Positions 7,037 to 13,719 of a DNA stretch of 25,712 bases are shown in pieces. Source of the DNA: Anaerolineaceae bacterium UBA5311 (GTDB lineage: Bacteria > Chloroflexota > Anaerolineae > Anaerolineales > Anaerolineaceae). The position numbers and the translations under genes were made by a program. Under the pieces are notes generated by a model, which had not been told where the DNA came from, did not search any database, and saw only the letters and a list, made by a program, of their open reading frames with translations. The number at the start of each line of letters is the position of its first letter. The stretch's first letter is position 1. The DNA lies in assembly GCA_002411175.1 (NCBI GenBank), contig DHRN01000054.1:11331-37042 (forward strand), in the 5' to 3' direction.

Positions 7037-7072
7037 CAGGTTGTGGTTTTCAACCTGGTAAAAGCGAGGTTG
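7037..7072 (+). promoter_or_regulatory. Candidate leader switch before ssnA
   Basis: CAGGTTG (7037-7043) and CAACCTG (7051-7057) form a perfect seven-base-pair hairpin. A second AGGTTG (7067-7072) includes the ribosome binding site of ssnA and can pair with the same CAACCT arm (7051-7056). The two pairings exclude each other, so translation of ssnA could be controlled here. No T-run follows, so it is not a terminator. Confidence 0.4.
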
Positions 7073-7074
7073 TA

Positions 7075-8415
7075 ATGATCATTACGAACGGACCAATCGT
7101 AACCTGGAGCGAACCCAACCAGATATTGAAAGACTACGAAATCCTGGTTCAGGATGGAATAATCAAGGCTATTGAACCAGCAGGCAGGTTAGCCCAGGTG
7201 TATCCGCAAGAAGAAGTGTTGGATGCCGGGGGGCAGATGATTATGCCGGGGAATATCTGCGCGCACACCCACTTTTATGGCGCCTTTTCCCGCGGGATGG
7301 CGATTCCTGGCGAACCCTCAAAAAATTTCGCCGAGATTTTAGCGAACCTGTGGTGGAAACTGGATAAAGCGCTGGATGAGGAAGGCACTCGTTATTCCGC
7401 GCTGACCTTGCTGGTCGATGCAATTAAATATGGCACAACCACAATTATCGATCATCATGCGTCCCCGAATTTTATTGACGGGTCGCTGGATGTGGTTTAT
7501 GAGGCTGTAATGCAATCCGGGCTGCGTTCTGCGCTTTGCTATGAGGTCACAGACCGGGACGGCGAAGAACGCGCCCTGGCGGGCATACGGGAAAACAGCA
7601 GGTTTATAAGCAGGGTCGCGGCAGGGGAAATCGACCCGATGGTGAGGGCGCAATTCGGATTACATGCCAGCCTGACTGTATCGGATGAGACGCTGGATCG
7701 CTGTATCGAGGAGAACCAGGGGAGAGTCGGATTTCACGTGCACGCGGCAGAAGGAATTGTTGACCAGGAAGATTCGCTGGCGAAATATGGCAAGCGTGTC
7801 GTCGAACGCTTTTGGGATAAAAAGGTTCTCGATGAACGCAGCATACTGGCACATGGTATTCATCTTAGCGAAAGGGAAGTCGAATTGCTGGTTAAATCCG
7901 GCAGTTGGCTGACGCATCAGCCGCGTTCAAATATGAACAATGCCGTCGGCGTAGCCGAAGTAGAGAAGATGCTCAATGCCGGCGTGAACCTGTGCCTGGG
8001 CAATGACGGATTCTCAAACGCAATGTGGCAGGAATGGTTTTTCGCGTATTTGATCCAGAAAGATCACAAGGCAGACCCACGGGCGATGAATGGATACGAC
8101 GTTATAAAAATGGCGGTAACCAATAATTCCAGGCTTGCCACTCAAATTTACGATGGTATGCGCGTAGGCATAATAGAGCCTGGAGCGGCTGCAGACCTGA
8201 TCTTCGTCGATTATCACCCAATTACACCGATTAATGCCGGTAACTTACCCTGGCATATCCTGTTTGGTTTCAGAGACGGCATGGTGACAATGACGATGGC
8301 TGGCGGTAAGGTTTTAATGAAGGATAGAAAATTGTTATTCCTGGATGAAGCCGGAATTTCCGCAAAATCACGCGAAATCTCTGCCCAGACCTGGCAACGC
8401 GTCCAGGAAATGTAA
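7075..8415 (+). CDS. ssnA: SsnA-like aminohydrolase (amidohydrolase superfamily)
   Basis: A 446-residue metal-dependent hydrolase of the TrzA/AtzA-like amidohydrolase superfamily, closest in my recollection to SsnA, a putative aminohydrolase of purine/selenium-dependent hydroxylase loci. Shared phrases are LWWKLDKALDEE, IDHHASP and HFYGAFSRG. Metal and catalytic residues are in place: H64 and H66 in CAHTHF, H221 and H223 in FHVHAAEG, H260 in LAHGIHL and D311 in LGNDGF. The substrate of SsnA is not established; a deaminase or ring-opening role in purine breakdown is plausible. Length equals the E. coli protein (about 442). ATG 7075 has GAGG five bases upstream, inside a possible leader switch. 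The F420 reductase gene follows after eight bases. Confidence 0.85.
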   Translation: MIITNGPIVTWSEPNQILKDYEILVQDGIIKAIEPAGRLAQVYPQEEVLDAGGQMIMPGNICAHTHFYGAFSRGMAIPGEPSKNFAEILANLWWKLDKALDEEGTRYSALTLLVDAIKYGTTTIIDHHASPNFIDGSLDVVYEAVMQSGLRSALCYEVTDRDGEERALAGIRENSRFISRVAAGEIDPMVRAQFGLHASLTVSDETLDRCIEENQGRVGFHVHAAEGIVDQEDSLAKYGKRVVERFWDKKVLDERSILAHGIHLSEREVELLVKSGSWLTHQPRSNMNNAVGVAEVEKMLNAGVNLCLGNDGFSNAMWQEWFFAYLIQKDHKADPRAMNGYDVIKMAVTNNSRLATQIYDGMRVGIIEPGAAADLIFVDYHPITPINAGNLPWHILFGFRDGMVTMTMAGGKVLMKDRKLLFLDEAGISAKSREISAQTWQRVQEM

Positions 8416-8423
8416 AGGAAAAA

Positions 8424-9083
8424 ATGAAATATACGATTGGAATTATTGGCGGGACGGGGCGTGAGGGTTCAGGGCTTGCCTATCGCTGGGCGCTGGCTGG
8501 ACATAAAATTATTATCGGTTCACGCAATGAAGAAAAGGCACTCACAGCGGTTGAAGCTTTGCTGCCTCGCTTCGCAGACATGGAAGTTGAAATCAGCGGC
8601 ATGACAAACGAGCAGGCAGTGGAGAATTGTGATATCGCTGTTTTGACCGTCCCGTTTAGCGCGCATGCTTCGACTTTGCATAGTTTAAAAGATCAACTCC
8701 AGGGAAAATTGCTGATTGATGTCTGTGTACCGCTTGTTCCTCCCAAGGTTTCGAAGGTGCAAATGCCCGAAGAAGGTAGTGCTGCTTTGCAAGCCAAATC
8801 GATTTTAGGACCAGGTGTTCAGGTGGTCGATGCATTTCAGACCATATCGTTTGAGCATTTGCTTTCAGGTGAAGAGATTGATTGCGACGTGTTGGTGGCT
8901 GGTGGTGACAAAGAATCCCGCCAAATTGTGATTGGGCTATCAGAGGATATGGGCTTGAAAGCCTGGGATGCCGGCGTCATTGAAAACACCGTCGTGGTTG
9001 AAGGTCTGACCTCGATTTTGATTGGCTTGAATCTGAAATATAAAGTGCCCTCAGCCGGAATTCGTATTACAGGAATTGAATGA
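8424..9083 (+). CDS. npdG: NADPH-dependent F420 reductase (F420H2:NADP+ oxidoreductase)
   Basis: Transfers hydride between F420H2 and NADP+, so it connects the F420 pool to NADPH. The 219-residue size fits the family. The Rossmann motif near the N terminus is GIIGGTGREGSGLAYRWA, followed by GSRNEEKA, the segment that recognises the NADP 2'-phosphate. The C terminus (GLNLKYKVPSAGIRITGI) also resembles the family. It sits directly before cofE, cofD and cofC and overlaps cofE by four bases (ATGA), which strongly supports the F420 assignment over a general 6-phosphogluconate-type dehydrogenase. AAGGA precedes the ATG. Confidence 0.88.
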   Translation: MKYTIGIIGGTGREGSGLAYRWALAGHKIIIGSRNEEKALTAVEALLPRFADMEVEISGMTNEQAVENCDIAVLTVPFSAHASTLHSLKDQLQGKLLIDVCVPLVPPKVSKVQMPEEGSAALQAKSILGPGVQVVDAFQTISFEHLLSGEEIDCDVLVAGGDKESRQIVIGLSEDMGLKAWDAGVIENTVVVEGLTSILIGLNLKYKVPSAGIRITGIE

Positions 9084-9859
9084 AACAACCCAGGAAATTG
9101 GAACTAACCGCCTTGGTGGATTTTCCGCTGGTACAGCCTGGCGACATCGTGGCAGACTTAATACTGCATGCTCTTGATGAAAACAGAATCAGCCTGGAAG
9201 ATGGAGATATCCTGGTTTTAGCGCAAAAAATTATCTCGAAGGCTGAAGCGAGGTTGGTCAATCTGAACAACGTTCATGCTTCGGGGCAGGCTGAAGAGCT
9301 GGCTGCTTTTATCGAAAAACGACCGGAACTGGTTGAACTTATATTGCAGGAAAGCAATTCAATTTTACGTAAGCGACCAGGCACCATCATTGTTGAACAC
9401 AAAAGCGGTTTTATTTGCGCCAACGCGGGCATCGACCATTCCAACATCAAGGGTCCCTGGGGAGATGATAAGGACTGGGTCTTGCTCTTGCCGGAAGACT
9501 CAGACGCCTCAGCAGCGCGAATCAGGTCATATCTTGAAAAAAGCACTGGAAAACGACTCGCTGTGCTGATCATTGACTCACACGGCAGAGCCTGGCGTAA
9601 TGGCGTCCTGGGCACCTGTATCGGTCTTTCGGGAATGCCCGGACTGGTGGATATGCGCGGAGCTGAGGATTTGAACGCTTATAAACTGCGGGTGACCACG
9701 ATAGCGGCGGCAGATGAACTGGCTGCAGCTGCCTCACTATTGATGGGGCAGGCAGGAGAAGGCACGCCGGTTGTGCATGCCAGGGGCTTCCCTTATGCGC
9801 TTCGCGAAGGAACAGCTGCGGAATTAATCAGAGATAAAGAAAAAGACCTTTTCAGATGA
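9080..9859 (+). CDS. cofE: Coenzyme F420-0:L-glutamate ligase
   Basis: Adds glutamate residues to F420-0 with GTP, forming the gamma-glutamyl tail. The protein has 259 residues, the size of archaeal-type stand-alone CofE; there is no C-terminal nitroreductase-like domain as in the actinobacterial FbiB fusion. Family motifs are GDILVLAQKIISKAEARLV near residue 40, GFICANAGIDHSNI, and DSHGRAWRNGVLGTCIGLSG. Start and stop overlap the neighbours by four bases on both sides, indicating translational coupling with npdG and cofD. Confidence 0.94.
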   Translation: MKQPRKLELTALVDFPLVQPGDIVADLILHALDENRISLEDGDILVLAQKIISKAEARLVNLNNVHASGQAEELAAFIEKRPELVELILQESNSILRKRPGTIIVEHKSGFICANAGIDHSNIKGPWGDDKDWVLLLPEDSDASAARIRSYLEKSTGKRLAVLIIDSHGRAWRNGVLGTCIGLSGMPGLVDMRGAEDLNAYKLRVTTIAAADELAAAASLLMGQAGEGTPVVHARGFPYALREGTAAELIRDKEKDLFR

Positions 9860-10857
9860 CATCAGAAAACGACCTGCAATTTTCAGAACTAAAAGTGACC
9901 GTGCTGGCAGGAGGGGTAGGGGGCGCCAAGATGGTGGTCGGATTTGACCGGGCGCTGAGACCGGGTGATTTGAGCGTGGTTGTCAATACGGGGGATGACT
10001 TCAGGCATTTTGGGCTGCAAATTTGCCCGGATATCGACTCAGTCTGCTACACGCTGGCAGGGGTCGCGAATAAAACTTATGGCTGGGGGCTGGAGGGAGA
10101 AACCTGGCAGGTGGCAGACGCATTGAAAGAACTCGGCGCGCCGACATGGTTTCAGTTGGGAGACCGGGACCTGGCAATGCACATGGAACGTACCCGTCTG
10201 CTGGAACATGGTAAGAGCCTGTCGGAGGTTGTGAAGACGCTTTCACGTCGGATGGGGATCCAAAGCAAGGTCTACCCGATGAGCGATCAGCCTGCCCCAA
10301 CGATGATTGAGACCAAACAAGGCAGCGTCCTGTCATTCCAGGATTACCTGGTGAGGTTGGCTGCTGAACCGGAGGTTAAAAGAATCATCCATGGAGGTGG
10401 GGAGCACGCCCAGGCGCTGCCTGGGGCACTAAAGGCAATTGAGGAAGCAGATTTTGTCGTCCTGGCGCCTTCCAATCCTTGGGTTAGTATCGATCCGATC
10501 CTGGCACGACCGGGGATAAGCGAAGCATTGATCAAACAGACCGTCTACGCGGTTTCGCCGATCATCCTGGGGAAAGCTCTGAAGGGTCCGGCAGCAAAAA
10601 TGTTTGCCGAATTAGGCATTGAACCGTCCAGCCTGGCGGTAATGGAACATTACCAGGAAACGCTGGACTATTTTGTGCACGATATTTCTGAACCTCCGAT
10701 TGAAAAAAACGATAGCCCCAAGGCAGAACGTCGGGTTGGTGTTCCCGAAATAGTCAGAACCCTGCAGTTTCAGACAATCATGAAGGACGAGAACGACAAG
10801 GTCGCGTTGGCTAAGGCGATTTGCAGCCACTATCTACAAAACAGGTGTGATGCATGA
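9856..10857 (+). CDS. cofD: 2-phospho-L-lactate transferase
   Basis: Transfers the phospholactyl (or phosphoenolpyruvyl) group from the guanylated donor to Fo, giving F420-0 or its dehydro form, and releases GMP. The 333-residue protein shows the CofD nucleotide-binding start VTVLAGGVGGAKMVVG, the NTGDDFRHFGLQICPDIDS motif, LGDRDLAMHMERT and APSNPWVSIDPIL. It overlaps cofE and cofC by four bases each. Whether 2-phospholactate or phosphoenolpyruvate is the physiological donor cannot be read from the sequence. Confidence 0.95.
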   Translation: MTSENDLQFSELKVTVLAGGVGGAKMVVGFDRALRPGDLSVVVNTGDDFRHFGLQICPDIDSVCYTLAGVANKTYGWGLEGETWQVADALKELGAPTWFQLGDRDLAMHMERTRLLEHGKSLSEVVKTLSRRMGIQSKVYPMSDQPAPTMIETKQGSVLSFQDYLVRLAAEPEVKRIIHGGGEHAQALPGALKAIEEADFVVLAPSNPWVSIDPILARPGISEALIKQTVYAVSPIILGKALKGPAAKMFAELGIEPSSLAVMEHYQETLDYFVHDISEPPIEKNDSPKAERRVGVPEIVRTLQFQTIMKDENDKVALAKAICSHYLQNRCDA

Positions 10858-11474
10858 CAGTTTGGGCGGTTTTACCGGTAAAGCCGTTGACAGCGGGCAA
10901 ATCGCGTTTGCACCGCTATCTCAGGTCAGATCAAATTATTGACCTCAACCGCAGTTTGTTTGAAAGCACTTTCGAGAGAATTTTGGCATGCCATGTGATC
11001 GACAGGCTCATGGTAATAACGAAAGATCAGGAGCTACTGGACTATACACGGGCAAATGGAGGTGTGGCACTGCAGGAAAACACCCCCTCAAGCTTAAATA
11101 AGGCAGTCAGCCAGGCGTTCGCGGTAATCCAGGATAATGACCCCGGTCCCGTGCTGGTTGTACCGGCAGATTTGCCCGATATGCGTTCAGAAGATCTGGC
11201 AGAGCTGATCGACCAGGGAACTTCCGACAGATTTTTACTGATCGTCCCGGATTGCCATCAAACCGGCACTAATGCATTGTTCGCGAGCAGTCCGACCTTG
11301 ATCGAACCGAGATTTGGGCGCAGGTCATTCCAAAAACATACCGGTCAGGCTTTGAAGAAATCGGCAGAAATAACCATCTGGCTGAAAAAGTCTATGCAAT
11401 ATGATCTGGATACTTTTCAGGATTTGCAATTATATAATAAAATTAACGTTCAATCATCCATACTCACCAATTGA
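10854..11474 (+). CDS. cofC: 2-phospho-L-lactate (or PEP) guanylyltransferase
   Basis: Activates 2-phospho-L-lactate or phosphoenolpyruvate with GTP, releasing pyrophosphate, to make the CofD substrate. The 206-residue protein has the nucleotidyltransferase start AVLPVKPLTAGKSRL, the VVPADLPDM metal-binding region and GTNALFASSP. The ATG overlaps the cofD stop by four bases. With cofE and cofD this completes the late F420 pathway; the Fo synthase genes (cofG/cofH or fbiC) are not in the window. Confidence 0.93.
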   Translation: MTVWAVLPVKPLTAGKSRLHRYLRSDQIIDLNRSLFESTFERILACHVIDRLMVITKDQELLDYTRANGGVALQENTPSSLNKAVSQAFAVIQDNDPGPVLVVPADLPDMRSEDLAELIDQGTSDRFLLIVPDCHQTGTNALFASSPTLIEPRFGRRSFQKHTGQALKKSAEITIWLKKSMQYDLDTFQDLQLYNKINVQSSILTN

Positions 11475-11490
11475 AAGAGAGGATTTCATC

Positions 11491-12486
11491 ATGTTTGATC
11501 AAGTTGCACTGTATTTACAAGACGCGCATGATTTACGGGATGGGTTGAAGATCGCCCGATACGCGGAAGAAAAAGGTTTTCACTCTGTCTGGCAAGCCGA
11601 GAGCCGGCTGGTTAGAGACGCGATCGTCCCGATGGCAGCTTATGCTGCTGTAACCGAACGGATTAAAATAGGTTCAGGTGTGATTAACAACTGGACCAGA
11701 AACATCGGTCTGTTGGCATCCACTTTTTTGACCCTGGACGACCTGGCGCCCGGACGAATTATTTGCGGTATTGGCGCCTGGTGGGACCCACTGGCGAAAA
11801 ATGTCGGCATCAACCGCACCAAGCCTCTCAAAGCGATGGAAGAAACCATCATTATCCTACGTCGGCTGTTGAACATGGAGAATGTGACCTTTGAAGGTGA
11901 GTTCCACCAGGTTCATGGTATCGAACTGGATGTCGTTCACGGTCGCAGGGAGCCGCGGAACGTGCCAATTTATATCGGCGCGACCGGTGGTAAAATGATC
12001 GAGATGACCGGGCGCATAGCCGACGGAATCGTGATGAATTATTGTGTGCCGGTGGAATATAACGATTATGCCATCGAACAGCTTGAGAAAGGATTGAAAC
12101 AATCCGGAAGAAAACTGGAAGATTTTGACCGACCTCAACTGATTGTTTGTTCGGTTGACGAAGACCACGATGTGGCTATCGACTCGACCCGCGAGCTGCT
12201 GACGCAATACCTTGCCCAACAGCCGCATATCGCCCACGCCAGTGGTGTTTCCATGGATATCGTTGAGAAAATCCAGGCGATTTTGGGCTGGCCGGCAACT
12301 CACGAGCAGATTCAGGCAGCCAAACACCTGGTTCCTGATGAGCTGATTCATCGGATTACAGCCAGCGGCACGCCGGAAGAGGCGAAGGCGAAGGTTCAGG
12401 AATATATTGACCATGGCTGCACCGTACCGATTCTTTATGGTGTTGGGGGAAACACCGAATTACTGATCGATACGTTTGGGAAATAA
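11491..12486 (+). CDS. LLM-class (probably F420-dependent) oxidoreductase
   Basis: A 331-residue member of the luciferase-like monooxygenase superfamily, a TIM-barrel family that uses F420 or FMN. Recognisable parts are RYAEEKGFHSVWQAES near the N terminus, AAVTERIKIGSGVIN, FLTLDDLAPGRIICGIGAWWDP, and PIYIGATGGKMIEMTGRIADGIVMN. The family includes methylenetetrahydromethanopterin reductase (Mer) and F420-dependent dehydrogenases. Its place directly after cofC argues for F420 as cofactor, but the substrate is unknown. I chose ATG 11491, preceded by AGAGAGGA, over upstream in-frame codons that lie within cofC. Confidence 0.85.
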   Translation: MFDQVALYLQDAHDLRDGLKIARYAEEKGFHSVWQAESRLVRDAIVPMAAYAAVTERIKIGSGVINNWTRNIGLLASTFLTLDDLAPGRIICGIGAWWDPLAKNVGINRTKPLKAMEETIIILRRLLNMENVTFEGEFHQVHGIELDVVHGRREPRNVPIYIGATGGKMIEMTGRIADGIVMNYCVPVEYNDYAIEQLEKGLKQSGRKLEDFDRPQLIVCSVDEDHDVAIDSTRELLTQYLAQQPHIAHASGVSMDIVEKIQAILGWPATHEQIQAAKHLVPDELIHRITASGTPEEAKAKVQEYIDHGCTVPILYGVGGNTELLIDTFGK

Positions 12487-12491
12487 ACCTG

Positions 12492-12953
12492 ATGGAGAAA
12501 TTGCCCGGAAGCAAAAGCTGCTACGTCTGCGGAACTGAAAATCCGATCTCTTTGAAGCTGGAGTTTTTCATCGTCGAAGAAGGCGTTGTCAGATCGGAAT
12601 TTTTGATTTCCGAGCAATATGCGGGTTATCCGGGTATGGCGCATGGCGGGAATATTGCCGCGATCCTGGATGAAATCGCTGGAAGAGCGCTGACGACCGA
12701 TGACCCCAGCCGGTTTATGGTTACCAGCGAATTGAAAATCAAATATCTACATCCCGTACCGACTAATACCCCGTTGGTCGCAATAGGGAAAACGGTTAAG
12801 AAACGTGGTCGTACAGCTGTCGCCCACAGTCAATTGAACGATCTTCGTGGTTTGGTTTTGGCGGAATGCGATGCCTTTTTCGTGGATGTAACCGAAAAGA
12901 TAACACAGGGGTTGGACCCTGAAGCAGTGGGATGGAAGGTGTATGATGAATAA
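12492..12953 (+). CDS. Hotdog-fold thioesterase-like protein (PaaI type)
   Basis: A 153-residue protein with a single hotdog domain. The motif MAHGGNIAAILDEIAGRAL (residues 49-67) carries the HGG and the acidic residues (D60, E61) expected in PaaI-like acyl-CoA thioesterases. An N-terminal CYVCG (C10, C13) could be a small zinc or redox site and is shared by some members of this family. The substrate is unknown. It starts five bases after the LLM gene and overlaps the YgfM-like gene by 11 bases, so it belongs to the same transcript. No strong ribosome binding site is seen. Confidence 0.75.
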   Translation: MEKLPGSKSCYVCGTENPISLKLEFFIVEEGVVRSEFLISEQYAGYPGMAHGGNIAAILDEIAGRALTTDDPSRFMVTSELKIKYLHPVPTNTPLVAIGKTVKKRGRTAVAHSQLNDLRGLVLAECDAFFVDVTEKITQGLDPEAVGWKVYDE

Positions 12954-13719
12954 TGAGGCAAACATAAAATACATGAGACCCTCATCCCTGGATGAGGTCT
13001 TGCGCCTGCGTGCAGAAAACCCCGGGAAGATAAAATTCCTGGCAGGCGCGACTTTCAGACCAAGACTGGAAGAGGGCAAAACGCTGGTTGTTGACTTGCA
13101 GGACGCAGGATTGGACCACGTTGAGGTCTCCGAAGGTGGGATGGATATCGGTGGGCTGGCAACCATACAAGAGCTCGAAGAAGCACTTGGCTCCTCTGGT
13201 TTTTACGAGGCTGTCAGCAGGGAATATGGCTTGAATGTGCGCAACACACTCAGCCTGAGCAATTTCCTCGCCCAGACAAATGGACGATCGCCGATTCTCT
13301 GCTGCCTGTTGGCACTAAAACCGCTGGTATTCAGCCTGGATCAGCCAAAGGGTCAGCAGTTGACAGACTACCTTCAGAGTGCTTCCACCGGTGATGTGGT
13401 GGTTAGGCTGCATATCCCGGAATTCAAGAAACTGGTTTTCGATGCGGTCGGCAGAAGCCCGAAAGACCTTCCAATCACCTGCGTGGCTGCAGTGAAGCGA
13501 ATGGATGACACCATCCAGGTTGCATATGGCGGAACGATTGACATCCATGACGGTTTCAGGTTGTCAGAATTAGACGATGACGGCGGCGAACAGATCGCAA
13601 AAGCTTTCGCTCACTCAGATGACCTCTGGGCGACGGCTGAATACAGACAGACAATCGCACCGGTTTTACTTTCGCGCATCCTTCAAAAGTTGGAAAAACA
13701 GGGCAGGCAGGAGGTATGA
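12943..13719 (+). CDS. ygfM: YgfM-like protein (degenerate molybdenum-hydroxylase FAD domain)
   Basis: A 258-residue relative of the FAD-binding subunit of molybdenum hydroxylases, matching E. coli YgfM (259 residues) in length, in the VVDLQDAGLDHVE-type segment and in its place before xdhD. The canonical AGGTDL flavin loop is replaced by AGATFRP (residues 34-40). The second flavin segment around residues 100-125 lacks the usual GNLVTASP-type pattern that the fusion protein at 18813-20225 keeps. FAD binding is therefore doubtful. It overlaps the hotdog gene by 11 bases and xdhD by four. Confidence 0.8.
   Translation: MMNNEANIKYMRPSSLDEVLRLRAENPGKIKFLAGATFRPRLEEGKTLVVDLQDAGLDHVEVSEGGMDIGGLATIQELEEALGSSGFYEAVSREYGLNVRNTLSLSNFLAQTNGRSPILCCLLALKPLVFSLDQPKGQQLTDYLQSASTGDVVVRLHIPEFKKLVFDAVGRSPKDLPITCVAAVKRMDDTIQVAYGGTIDIHDGFRLSELDDDGGEQIAKAFAHSDDLWATAEYRQTIAPVLLSRILQKLEKQGRQEV

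Noticed and set aside
11433..11438. TATAAT inside the end of cofC as promoter for the LLM gene
   Set aside because: No -35 box and no TGn extension; the segment is coding and AT-rich, and gene spacing supports read-through.
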